Origin: an uncultured Raoultella sp.
GTDB lineage: Bacteria; Pseudomonadota; Gammaproteobacteria; Enterobacterales; Enterobacteriaceae
Assembly: GCA_900759445.1 (NCBI GenBank)
Contig: CAAEVH010000048.1
Coordinates: forward strand, 163,593 to 227,592
Direction of reading: 5' to 3'
DNA length: 64,000 nt
A program made the translations under genes and the position numbers. The notes below the pieces were generated by a model. The model ran no database searches. It was not told the DNA's origin and saw only the letters and a program-made list of their open reading frames with translations. Position 1 is the first letter of the stretch; each line of letters opens with the position of its first letter. Below, piece after piece: positions 48,851 through 57,902 of this stretch.

Positions 48851-49067
48851 GGGAATCGTAAAAATCTCCGACCTGCTGCATGACGACATCCGCGACGCCA
48901 GCAAGGCCATGTCACGCTCAGTGAATGCTCAGGCGGAATACTGGATTCGGCTTGGGATGATGAGCGAACTCTACCCGGAGCTTAACCACCAGCAAATCAA
49001 GATGATGATGCTTAAATCGGGATCCGATCGTTTACTGGAGGTGATCAATGCCATCAATTCCCATTAA
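48849..49067 (+). CDS. ParD-like antitoxin-family protein
   Basis: A 72-residue protein (MGIVKISDLLHDDIRDASKA...) with the length and pattern of ribbon-helix-helix ParD-like antitoxins: a short beta strand (residues 2-6), two helices with MSRSVNAQAEYWIRLG, and a C-terminal tail that could bind a partner. The final 20 bp overlap the start of a methionine aminopeptidase gene, in the position where a ParE-type toxin would normally be. No ParE-like gene is nearby. Antitoxin function is inferred from the family alone. Confidence 0.75.
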   Translation: MGIVKISDLLHDDIRDASKAMSRSVNAQAEYWIRLGMMSELYPELNHQQIKMMMLKSGSDRLLEVINAINSH

Positions 49068-49827
49068 AACGGCGGACGAATTAGCCCGACAGCGCCGGGC
49101 AGGCGCGCTGCTGGCCTCGGTGTTCGACATGCTGGATAAGCATATTCAGCCCGGCATCACCACCATGGAGATCAACAACCTGGCGGAAGCGTTTATCGTC
49201 AACCAGCTCCATTCCCGACCGGCCAGCAAAGGGCAATACGATTATCCTTTCGTCTTAAATACCTCGGTGAATGAAGTGGTGTGCCACGGTATGCCAAAAG
49301 AAACGGAGCATCTGAAGTCAGGCGCGATCGTCAACGTCGACATTACGCTGGAAAAAGATGGTCTGATTGCGGACTCCAGCAAAATGTACTTAATCGGCGA
49401 CGTTTCGCCGCTGGCCCGTCGACTGGTGAAGAAAACGTATGAAGCGATGTGGAAAGGTATCAAGGTTGTCAGGCCCGGCGCCACGCTGGGTGATATCGGC
49501 CATGCGATTCAGAGCTATGTTGAAAGCAACGGCTACAGCGTCGTACGCGAGTATTGCGGTCACGGTGTCGGGCAAGAGATGCATGAAGAGCCTCAGGTGC
49601 TGCACTACGGCAAGCCGGGTGAAGGCGCCGTGCTGCGAGAGGGCATGGTTTTTACCATCGAACCGATGGTCAACCAGGGCGATAGCCGGACAAAAATCAA
49701 GAAGGATGGCTGGACCGTGGTGACCCGCGATAAGAAGCTCTCGGCGCAGTGGGAACACACCGTGGCCGTCACCGCCGACGGCGTAGAAGTCCTGACGCTA
49801 CGCGAGGACGAAATTATCCCGTTCTGA
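49048..49827 (+). CDS. Type I methionine aminopeptidase, second paralogue
   Basis: A 259-residue enzyme that removes the N-terminal methionine from nascent proteins. All active-site residues are present: His80, Asp98, Asp109, His172, Glu205 and Glu236, each one position later than in E. coli Map. It is probably active. It differs from E. coli Map in the N-terminal 60 residues. The housekeeping map gene lies next to rpsB in enterobacteria, so this is an extra copy. It overlaps the ParD-like gene by 20 bp and starts at GTGATCAATGCC, with GGAGG upstream. What it does beside an antitoxin-like gene is unknown. Confidence 0.93.
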   Translation: MPSIPIKTADELARQRRAGALLASVFDMLDKHIQPGITTMEINNLAEAFIVNQLHSRPASKGQYDYPFVLNTSVNEVVCHGMPKETEHLKSGAIVNVDITLEKDGLIADSSKMYLIGDVSPLARRLVKKTYEAMWKGIKVVRPGATLGDIGHAIQSYVESNGYSVVREYCGHGVGQEMHEEPQVLHYGKPGEGAVLREGMVFTIEPMVNQGDSRTKIKKDGWTVVTRDKKLSAQWEHTVAVTADGVEVLTLREDEIIPF

Positions 49828-49889
49828 GCCGTTCCGGCTGTCGATATCGCCTTCAGCAAGCCAGAGCGCGCCTGGCGAAGGCGCTAACA

Positions 49890-50882
49890 TTACCGATCGC
49901 GCCCTGCCAGCCAGACCAGCAGTTTCAGGCTGGCGGAGTAGTAATCATCCTGGGCGGTAATTTGTGGATCCTCCGCCGTCTCGCCCATGGTCAGATCGCG
50001 CACCGCCAGCAGGCCGCCGGTCATAAACCACGGGGAGACGTTATTGGTGCTGACGTTAATCCACGCGGGCGTTTGCAGCCGCGGATAGCTCTGGAACCAG
50101 TTTTTCCACGGCGTCAGCAGAGGGCTCTGCGGATCGGCCCAGGTGAGATACAGCGGGATACGAATCGCGTCATAGCTCATCCGCGGCGGCCACTCTTTCG
50201 CCGGCTCCATCTTACCGTCAGCTTTCAGCGCAACCCAGTCGGTAGGGAGCTGGGTTTTGCCCCATGCCATTTTACCCAGTAGCGTCTGACCATCGCTTTG
50301 CAGCTTACGCCAGGCGATCAGATGCGTACGCTCAGCAAACGCCTGCCATGCCGGGAAGATAAAGTAGGAGGGGTTAAGATTGAGATGGTCATTGCGGTTG
50401 AAGCCTTTGGCGCCCGGCATCATGACCTGATATCCGGCAAAGGTCACCACCGTATTTTTCAGCAGCGAAGCGGTAATGGCATCAGACGCGTTACCGTAGG
50501 ATTTGTCCCCCCACTGTTGCTGTGCGCGCAGCAGCGCCCATGCAATCAGGGTATCGCCGTCGGTGGCATCGTTCTTATCGGCGACAGGGTCCGGCGCCAC
50601 GGGGTTATAGCGCCAGTAAAAGAGCCCGTTGTCTTTATTGCGTAGCGTTTTATCGGTCCATTGCCATAGCTTGTCGAAGGCCGGCCGATCGTTTTTCGCG
50701 ACCGCCAGCAGCATCGCGAATCCCTGGCCTTCGGTATGCGAAACGTTACCGTTGCCCGTATCCACAATGCGCCCGTCCGCCATCATAAAACGCGATTTAT
50801 AGCTTTCCCAGGCGGCGTCTGCCCACGCGCGGGGCAGCACCATCATCGTCACCATGACTGCGATTACAGCACGCAAAGACAT
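49890..50882 (-). CDS. bcsZ: GH8 endoglucanase of the second cellulose cluster (BcsZ-like)
   Basis: A 330-residue secreted cellulase (signal peptide ending RAWADA). The catalytic acid is Glu51 in SHTEGQGFAMLL and the second key aspartate is in MSYDAIRIPLYL near residue 235. It is only distantly similar to the first BcsZ and closer in style to Erwinia CelY-type GH8 enzymes. It is the last gene of the type I-like cluster, 11 bp after bcsD. It probably edits the nascent cellulose of that cluster. Confidence 0.92.
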   Translation of the reverse strand: MSLRAVIAVMVTMMVLPRAWADAAWESYKSRFMMADGRIVDTGNGNVSHTEGQGFAMLLAVAKNDRPAFDKLWQWTDKTLRNKDNGLFYWRYNPVAPDPVADKNDATDGDTLIAWALLRAQQQWGDKSYGNASDAITASLLKNTVVTFAGYQVMMPGAKGFNRNDHLNLNPSYFIFPAWQAFAERTHLIAWRKLQSDGQTLLGKMAWGKTQLPTDWVALKADGKMEPAKEWPPRMSYDAIRIPLYLTWADPQSPLLTPWKNWFQSYPRLQTPAWINVSTNNVSPWFMTGGLLAVRDLTMGETAEDPQITAQDDYYSASLKLLVWLAGRDR

Positions 50883-50893
50883 ATGTTCACCCG

Positions 50894-51367
50894 TTATGGA
50901 TGGAAGTAGAGGAACTGAACATCGGAAACCGAGAACAGCCGCTCACGCTGTAACACCACATGCGCACCGCCCCCTTGTCCCTGTAGCCAGCGAGAATAAA
51001 GCCCCTCGAGTATGGCACAAAATGCATTGCACCAGCGTACGCGGCGCGCATCGTCACGGCTCACCGGCAGCGCGCGATGACGTAAGCGCAGGCCGTCATC
51101 GCCCACCTCCACGCTGACGACGCCCCACTGAAAGCGGCTGAGCAGCTGGTTGATATTGGCCTCCAGCTGTCCGACTGTTTCTGACTCTGGCAGCGGATAG
51201 TTATCGGCCAGCGCTTCCCCCATCTGGCGTAAAAATGGCTGGCTCTCCAGCTCACCGGCGTTGTTCAGCATCCCGTCAATCATAATGAGCAGCAGATCAA
51301 ACCATCCCGCGGGGGTTTGCTGCTGTTGAAACCAGGCCATGACTTCCGCGTTGTTTTTGTCCGTCAT
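50894..51367 (-). CDS. bcsD: Cellulose synthase subunit BcsD
   Basis: A 157-residue periplasmic protein, the size of Komagataeibacter BcsD (AcsD). In that organism BcsD forms an octameric ring that aligns glucan chains for crystallisation. The sequence (TPAGWFDLLLIMIDGML, CNAFCAILEGLYSRWLQ) fits the family. There is no obvious signal peptide, as for other BcsD proteins. The gene starts 2 bp after bcsC ends. Its presence is what marks this cluster as type I and predicts ordered cellulose. Confidence 0.92.
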   Translation of the reverse strand: MTDKNNAEVMAWFQQQQTPAGWFDLLLIMIDGMLNNAGELESQPFLRQMGEALADNYPLPESETVGQLEANINQLLSRFQWGVVSVEVGDDGLRLRHRALPVSRDDARRVRWCNAFCAILEGLYSRWLQGQGGGAHVVLQRERLFSVSDVQFLYFHP

Positions 51368-51369
51368 GA

Positions 51370-54300
51370 TCAGTTATCTCCCAACATATAGCGGATATAG
51401 AGACCGGCGGTACTCTCGTTGTAATCACCGAAGGTGTCGTAGCCAATCTGGCCGCCCAGCGTCATCTGTTTGTTCACCTTATAATCCGCCCCGGCGCGCA
51501 GCGTGTAGCCAATGCCGCTCTTCGAGGTCGCTGAATAGTACGCCTCTTTGGCAAAACCATTGGCCACCGCGGTCTCCAGGGTCTGCTGCCATTCAGAGTT
51601 AGTCGGGAAGTAGGCGCTCTTATCCTGACTATAGGATTGATAGCCCACCGAGCCGCCAAGCTTCATGGTCCAGTTGTCATACTTCTCCGTCAGGTTAACC
51701 GGCAGCGAAACGCTCACGTAGTTTTGCGGGCTGAAGTAGCCCCCCTGACCATAGGTGAAGTAGCTCAGGTTCTTCGAGTAATCCATGTAGCTCATACTCA
51801 AACCGGCCTGCAGCTGGCGATACTCATCATGGTAAGGTCGCAGATAGACCCCGGCATTGGCGTTGATACTGGTGTTGCTGGCCACGTCGCTGCCAATGTA
51901 GCTGTAGCCACCGCCGCCGACGTAAAAACCGGCGTCGCCATCGTCATAGCTGAGCTGCAGGGTTCCGCCATTTTTTGTCACCTGCCCCCAGGTTTTCCCG
52001 GAGTAGGTGTCTTTCAGCCCCACGTAAGAGAGCAGGCTGTCGGTCAGCGAACGGCGCTCACCGGTGAAGATCAATGACAGGTAGTTGGTGAGTTTCGGCG
52101 ACCATTTCACGCCCCCGACCACGGTGTTGAGATCCTGCCCCAACGGCGTGCTGCCGATATCCACGCGATAATCATCGCCGCTCAGCGCCAGGGCTAATTC
52201 GACGCCATTTGCCTTCTGCGAATCCGTCGAACCGCTGGTCTGATCGACATTCGGTTTCTGGCTGGAGGAAGCCAGATAGCTGGCGACCTGTCCGGAGTCA
52301 TAGGCGCCAAGTTTCGCCAGATTCTCCATCCCGCTGCTGGTCGTGGCGTTAAAGTCTGCCGCATTCAGCGTCCCCAGCGAACTCAAGGCTTCGGCTCCCG
52401 GATTGCTGGCAAAGTATGCCGTACGCTCCGTCTCAGTCATCGCCGCAATCGCCGCCTGTTCGCTGGTGGCAGTGGAAATCATGTTGGAAACCGCATTGGA
52501 GAGCGGGTTCGCGCCGTAGCGCCGCCAGGCGTCGCCGCTGGCGGTGCCGGCATTCAGCGAAATCGGCGTCACGGTAAAATCAAAACGCGAGTCGCCAAAC
52601 GGCGATGAGGACCAGGTCAGCGGCGTTTTCATCTCGGTCAGCTTACTGGTCCCGGATTCACCGTCGCGCCCACGCACCTCCATTCCCCCCTGCAGCCAGG
52701 TGCCGGTTTTATCCTGCAGCGACTCCATCATGGTATCGACCTGGCGCAGCATGCGGGTTTGCGCGGTCTCCACCGGCAGGTCGGGACGTTGGATGCCGGG
52801 CAGCGTGGTTCCGCTGCCTGTTGACACCTGGGCAACCTGCCACGGCATATATTGCCCGTAAGCCGATGCCGTTCGCGTCGTGGACGGCGTGCGGGAGACG
52901 CCCACAAAGGGGTTATCCGCCGCCAGCACACCGCCAACGGTCGGCGTTTGCGCGCTGTTGCTGCTCTGCAGCCCCAGCAGTTTGCCGCGCGCGCTGCGCA
53001 GATACGTCATAGCCTGCTGATGGTGTCCCTGCGCTTCCGCGACGCGCGCCAGCAGCAGCAGGCGATCCGGCGTATTGTCCTGACGCAATCCGCCGGCCAG
53101 CTGTTCCGCCCGGTCGTTATCGCCGGCCGACAGCGCAACATCGATAGCGCCGGAGCGCGCCGCCTGATCCGGCGTATCGCGGGTCATCAGATAGTCATAG
53201 ACCACCCCGGCTTCTTTGTTCATTTTGCCGCTCTGATAGAGACGCGCCATCGCGAACATCAGATCGGTATTTTGCGGATCGCTTTGCATCGCCCCCATCA
53301 GCTTGTCATACGCCGCGGCATAGTTGCCCTGCTCCCGCAGTCGATCGGCTTCGTTGATCACATAGCCGTTGCGGATGCTCGCCAGCTGCGTTGGCGTACT
53401 GCTTGCCTGAAGCTGCGGGTTCGACAGCAGAGTCTGCGCTTCATTGGTCAGCCCCGCCTGGTTGAGGACCGCCACCTGATCGGCATAGTCGCCGGCGTTC
53501 CCGGTGATTCCGCCGCTGATATTGTTGCGCACCAGCGTGACCGCCGTGGAAACATCGCCGCTCTGCGCCAGCAATCGCGCCAGTTTCCCCACGTCAGCCG
53601 GTGATTTTGGCGGCGTGGCCGACATCGCTTTCAGGGTATTGGACGCCGCCACCGTGTTGCCCTGGGCGAGATAGTCTTGCGCGGTGGTCAGCTGCAGGTT
53701 GTAGTTTACCCGCTGACGCAGGTCGCGCATCTGGCTGGTCTGGCTGGCGGCGGGAATCCGCCCCAGCAGCGTCTGCGCCTGCTGCCAGCCGCCGCTCTCA
53801 CTGGCAAACAGCGCTGCGGCATAGAGGTCGTTACTGCTGGCGCCGGGACGATACGCGGCGGCCATCGTTGACGCGGCCTCGCTGTCATTGCCGGATTTTT
53901 GCAGGAGCCGGGCTAAGTCGAGGCGCATCCAGGCGTCATCCGGGTAGCGGGAGACCCCCTGGCGCAATGTCGCGATAGCGCCGCTGACGTTGCCGCTGTT
54001 GACCTGCTCCTGCGCCTGGCGACGTAGCGAATCTCCCGGCATACCGGTCACGATGCGCGGCTGCAGCTTTTGCTGCAAACTCTCCGGCAGCGTGCGTAAC
54101 ATCGCCTGCGCTTCCGCCGTTTTATTTTGCTCGCGCAGGATGTAGTAAAGGTTCTCGCGCGCCGGGCCATTTTGCGGCTGCTCGCTGAGCAGCGAGCGCA
54201 GCGTTTGTTCGGCCTGAGGGAGATCTTTGTTATGGCGCAATACATCGGCACGGAACAGTTTAGCCGATGAGCCACGCGTCCCGCTCTGCTGAGCCAGCGG

Positions 54301-55422
54301 AGCAGAGAGCGCCAGCGCCTGACTAATATTGCCTTGCTTGTACGCCTGCTGAGCCTGCGCCAGCTGCCCATAGAAGAGCGCGTCCGCCGCCTGCTGACGG
54401 CGCGCCGCTGAATCATTACCGCCGAGATCCGCCGCCCGGCTTAAATATTGCGATGCGGCCTGGAAGTCGCCGTTGCGCTGGGCGATATATCCCATCCCGG
54501 CCAGCGCGTCCGCATCCTGCGGGTTGGTTTGCAGCACTTGTTCAAACTGCTGCTTCGCCGCTGCGGTATTACCGCTATTGAGGTTAACGAACCCCTGACC
54601 ACGCGCCTGGCCGCTTATCCGCTGGCGATAGTAATTCTGTACTTCGGTATCCTGCGGGTGACGCTGCATCCAGGTATCGTAAAACGCCCGATCGCCCTCC
54701 TGCGGCCCCAGCCACAGCAGCGCCTGGCGCAGGCCGCTGTCGGCATCTTTACTGCCGCTGGCCATCGATTCCAGCATTGAAATCCCTTCCCGCCGGGTAT
54801 CTTCCCGCCAGGTCAGCGCCTTGCCTAAAGCCACGCGCGGGGCGTTCTCCTGCGGATACTGCGCCACGTACTGACGCAGTTCGCTGACCGCCTGAGGATA
54901 CAGCGCTTTGTCGCTGGCCATGGTCATGTAGTACTCGCCAGCCAGCCCCGGCGGCGGCGTGTTGCCGTTGAACATGCTGCGCCAGGTCGTCAGCGCAGCC
55001 GGAATATTGCCGCTGCGCGCCTGCTGTCTGGCCAGACCCAGCTGCCCCTGCGGCACCTGAGCCATTTTTTTAGCGTTATCCAGCTCCTGCAGGTTTGGGC
55101 TCTCTGGCGACACTTTCGCCAGGCGCGCCCGCCACTGGGCCGCCGCCTGAAGGTCGCCGCCCTGCTGTGCCCACAGCGCCATCAGATACATGGCCTGCGT
55201 GTTGTTGGCATCAACCAGCAGAACTTTCTGCAGCGACTCTATCGCCAGCTCATCGTGCGATTTTTCATGCCAGTAGTTCGCCTGGGCAAACAGCGCCTGC
55301 AGCGCGGCATCATTCCCCGCGGCCATGGCATCGCCGAGGGCGCCCAGGGTCAGCGCGCCGGACAGACAAAACGTGGATAATCCGCGGGTCGCCCTGCTCT
55401 TCATTTTAGTGGCTCGTTTCAT
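51370..55422 (-). CDS. bcsC: Cellulose synthase outer-membrane subunit BcsC, second cluster
   Basis: A 1350-residue protein, about 190 residues longer than the first BcsC. It has a signal peptide (ending GDAMAA), a long TPR array (for example YMALWAQQGGDLQAAAQWRARL-type repeats to about residue 830), a low-complexity stretch rich in Ser/Thr/Ala around 1000-1100, and a C-terminal beta-barrel ending YIRYMLGDN. The extra length is in the spacer and the TPR part. It overlaps bcsB by 4 bp (ATGA); an internal ATG six codons later is an alternative start. Confidence 0.95.
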   Translation of the reverse strand: MKRATKMKSRATRGLSTFCLSGALTLGALGDAMAAGNDAALQALFAQANYWHEKSHDELAIESLQKVLLVDANNTQAMYLMALWAQQGGDLQAAAQWRARLAKVSPESPNLQELDNAKKMAQVPQGQLGLARQQARSGNIPAALTTWRSMFNGNTPPPGLAGEYYMTMASDKALYPQAVSELRQYVAQYPQENAPRVALGKALTWREDTRREGISMLESMASGSKDADSGLRQALLWLGPQEGDRAFYDTWMQRHPQDTEVQNYYRQRISGQARGQGFVNLNSGNTAAAKQQFEQVLQTNPQDADALAGMGYIAQRNGDFQAASQYLSRAADLGGNDSAARRQQAADALFYGQLAQAQQAYKQGNISQALALSAPLAQQSGTRGSSAKLFRADVLRHNKDLPQAEQTLRSLLSEQPQNGPARENLYYILREQNKTAEAQAMLRTLPESLQQKLQPRIVTGMPGDSLRRQAQEQVNSGNVSGAIATLRQGVSRYPDDAWMRLDLARLLQKSGNDSEAASTMAAAYRPGASSNDLYAAALFASESGGWQQAQTLLGRIPAASQTSQMRDLRQRVNYNLQLTTAQDYLAQGNTVAASNTLKAMSATPPKSPADVGKLARLLAQSGDVSTAVTLVRNNISGGITGNAGDYADQVAVLNQAGLTNEAQTLLSNPQLQASSTPTQLASIRNGYVINEADRLREQGNYAAAYDKLMGAMQSDPQNTDLMFAMARLYQSGKMNKEAGVVYDYLMTRDTPDQAARSGAIDVALSAGDNDRAEQLAGGLRQDNTPDRLLLLARVAEAQGHHQQAMTYLRSARGKLLGLQSSNSAQTPTVGGVLAADNPFVGVSRTPSTTRTASAYGQYMPWQVAQVSTGSGTTLPGIQRPDLPVETAQTRMLRQVDTMMESLQDKTGTWLQGGMEVRGRDGESGTSKLTEMKTPLTWSSSPFGDSRFDFTVTPISLNAGTASGDAWRRYGANPLSNAVSNMISTATSEQAAIAAMTETERTAYFASNPGAEALSSLGTLNAADFNATTSSGMENLAKLGAYDSGQVASYLASSSQKPNVDQTSGSTDSQKANGVELALALSGDDYRVDIGSTPLGQDLNTVVGGVKWSPKLTNYLSLIFTGERRSLTDSLLSYVGLKDTYSGKTWGQVTKNGGTLQLSYDDGDAGFYVGGGGYSYIGSDVASNTSINANAGVYLRPYHDEYRQLQAGLSMSYMDYSKNLSYFTYGQGGYFSPQNYVSVSLPVNLTEKYDNWTMKLGGSVGYQSYSQDKSAYFPTNSEWQQTLETAVANGFAKEAYYSATSKSGIGYTLRAGADYKVNKQMTLGGQIGYDTFGDYNESTAGLYIRYMLGDN

Positions 55423-57902
55423 TGGCTATCCCCCGAACTCAGACGCTTGCGTGCATGGCGTTTAAACATGGCGGTAAGCGCCAGGCCGATGATCGTTGTC
55501 GCCAGCAGTCCCAGCAGCGCCAGCAGACCGGAGTGCTGGTTGGCATACCAAACGGCCATCATGTACCACGGCATCTGCCCGCCAGGGTATGGCGTGCTCA
55601 CCTGGAAGCTGCGAACCCCATTATCACTGGTGATAACCGCCGTATCACCGCGGATACCGGCGTTGATTCGCGGTGAATCAAGGTCGCTTTTCAGCTTCGT
55701 CAGCTGATCATCGTTGCTGGCCATCGCCACCACCACCGTCCGCCGTGGGTTCCACGGTGAACGGTAGCTAATAAAGCCGCGCCAGGCACTGCTGGATGAG
55801 AGATAGCGATCGGCATCCAGGCTGGCGGATGTCCAGTCGCCGGCCAGCCATCGCTGTGCTTTTGAACTCAGTCCCGACTCGCGCACGCCCAGCTGATTAT
55901 CGGTCTGATAATAAGGAGAATCTTCCAACAAGCGCTGGTTAAACGTTTTCTGATCGAGGGCGCTGACCGCCAGCACATCGCGATCGTGCAGATACTGAAG
56001 GCCAGCTCCACCGCTGGGGATGCCTAAAACAACCCGGTTGTTCGCCAGCGCCGTACCGGTCGCATTCCCCGAGCGGGCCGCGAGGTTTAACAGCGTGGCG
56101 ACCTGCGTTTCCGACGGTTTTTCCGCCAGCAGCAGCGTGGTTTGTGAATAGTCCGCCAGCCGCGAGAACGGGAACGAAGCGCCGACGAAATAGGAGAGAT
56201 TGGGCAGCAGCGAGAAGTGTCGCGTATTGCTCAAATCAATCCACGAATCATCGGTAATCCGGCTCTTGATATTGTTATTGAGCACCACCGAACAGGGGGC
56301 GTTTTGTTTCGGCACCACGTTGAAATAGAGCGACAGCTGGTTATCGCCGTAAATCAGATACGGCGCCAGCGGAATGGTAAACCGCTCCTGACGCACATCG
56401 CCGCCCAGATAACGCCATAATTTCTCCAGCGGCCCCTGCTTGTTTAGCGGCAGGTTGTGCAGGAACGTGTTATTGAGCGTCACGCTTAATAACGACTGCT
56501 CCTCATTAATCCAGTTTTCCGACGGGAAACGGTAGCCAATCTGCAAGGGAATCGTTTCCCCGTCCCACAGATAGAGATCCGGCGCCGCGCGGAAAGCTAC
56601 GCGCAGCGGTTCATGCCAGACGCCATTTACGGTCATACTCTGATCTTTACGCAGCAGCTCGCTGATTTTTACCGGCCGATCGGTTGGGATCCAGCGCGGG
56701 GCATCGTACGGCTTGCCGATCGGGATCGCCTGCGGATCCACGCTCAGACTCGCGGTCTGCGGGGCAATATTACCGCGGGTCAGCCGCCAGGCCGCCGCAC
56801 GCAACGCCGCATCATTTTGCCCGACGATCAGCAGCAGTTTGTAGGTGGGGTTACCCGGGTTATCGACAATCTGCAGCAGCGGTTTATCGGTTTGCGGCAG
56901 CGTCAGCCCGCCGACCTGGTCACCCGGATGGCCGATAATAATGCCGTGGCGCTCCGGTAAGCGGTCGCGCAGCGCGCTAAAAGCAATCCCGCGATAATCC
57001 GCCTGAATACCCAGCCACGACGAGAGCAGCGCTGCGGCGCTGAAGATATCCGCTCCCGATTTCTCCGGGTAGGCCACCGCGATATCCGCCGGGGTCATCT
57101 GCATGCTGTCGAAGAATGGCCGCGGGAAGTGACTCAAATCATTGCTGAGATTCAGCGGCTGGCTTTCCCAGTTAAAACGCGAAGCCGGTAAAATCGTGAC
57201 GCCCGACGTGTCATGCGTATTGAGCTGGCACTGCATGTTGTCGCCATCATTCACTTTAAAGCTCAGATTGTTGCTGGAGACCATCAGCGCCGCCGGAATA
57301 TCCAGCTGATAGTGCGAAATGTCCGCCCCGTCGGTGCCCAGCGGCACCGTGCCTAAAGGCTGGCCGTTGAGCATCAATTGCAGCGTGGCGTTGCGAGCGG
57401 CCATATCCGGCGAGACCTGAACATCCAGCATCAGCTCTGCATGGGTCACCACCTGGTCCGAAGGCAGCGTAAAACCCGCACCGCCCTGCTGTTGACCGCC
57501 GCTGAGGATAATGCCATCCGGCATCCCCATCTGAGCCAGATTCAGACTGCCCCCGACCACCGATGTTAACGGCGCGACATCCGGCATTGCCGTATTGGTC
57601 GGTGGAGGCATGACGGGAAGCGAGGTGGCCGGATCCGCCGCCGCGGGTTCTGCTGTCGTGGGTGTCGATGCGGTCGACGACCCGGACGCGGCAGAGGGTT
57701 CTGGGATCACCGGAACCTCCGGTGTGGCCGACGGATCCGCGCCGGTGGTCGACGCGGATTCATCGGCGGGAACGCCGCCCGTGGTCGCGCCCGGTAACGG
57801 GAAATTGAGCGGCGCAGAACGATCGGCCGGCGCCTCTTCACCGTGCAACACCGGTATGGAAAACATGCCGGCCAGCAGCGCAAGCGTGGTTAATCGCTTC
57901 AT
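55419..57902 (-). CDS. bcsB: Cellulose synthase subunit BcsB, second cluster
   Basis: An 827-residue protein with a signal peptide, a Pro/Ser/Thr/Ala-rich spacer at about residues 25-105, a BcsB periplasmic core and one C-terminal membrane helix (LLGLLATTIIGLALTAMF). It keeps the core sequence NDLSHFPRPFFDS shared with the first BcsB. It overlaps bcsA and bcsC by 4 bp at each end. The protein is well diverged from the first BcsB, so the two clusters are not a recent duplication. Confidence 0.95.
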   Translation of the reverse strand: MKRLTTLALLAGMFSIPVLHGEEAPADRSAPLNFPLPGATTGGVPADESASTTGADPSATPEVPVIPEPSAASGSSTASTPTTAEPAAADPATSLPVMPPPTNTAMPDVAPLTSVVGGSLNLAQMGMPDGIILSGGQQQGGAGFTLPSDQVVTHAELMLDVQVSPDMAARNATLQLMLNGQPLGTVPLGTDGADISHYQLDIPAALMVSSNNLSFKVNDGDNMQCQLNTHDTSGVTILPASRFNWESQPLNLSNDLSHFPRPFFDSMQMTPADIAVAYPEKSGADIFSAAALLSSWLGIQADYRGIAFSALRDRLPERHGIIIGHPGDQVGGLTLPQTDKPLLQIVDNPGNPTYKLLLIVGQNDAALRAAAWRLTRGNIAPQTASLSVDPQAIPIGKPYDAPRWIPTDRPVKISELLRKDQSMTVNGVWHEPLRVAFRAAPDLYLWDGETIPLQIGYRFPSENWINEEQSLLSVTLNNTFLHNLPLNKQGPLEKLWRYLGGDVRQERFTIPLAPYLIYGDNQLSLYFNVVPKQNAPCSVVLNNNIKSRITDDSWIDLSNTRHFSLLPNLSYFVGASFPFSRLADYSQTTLLLAEKPSETQVATLLNLAARSGNATGTALANNRVVLGIPSGGAGLQYLHDRDVLAVSALDQKTFNQRLLEDSPYYQTDNQLGVRESGLSSKAQRWLAGDWTSASLDADRYLSSSSAWRGFISYRSPWNPRRTVVVAMASNDDQLTKLKSDLDSPRINAGIRGDTAVITSDNGVRSFQVSTPYPGGQMPWYMMAVWYANQHSGLLALLGLLATTIIGLALTAMFKRHARKRLSSGDSQ

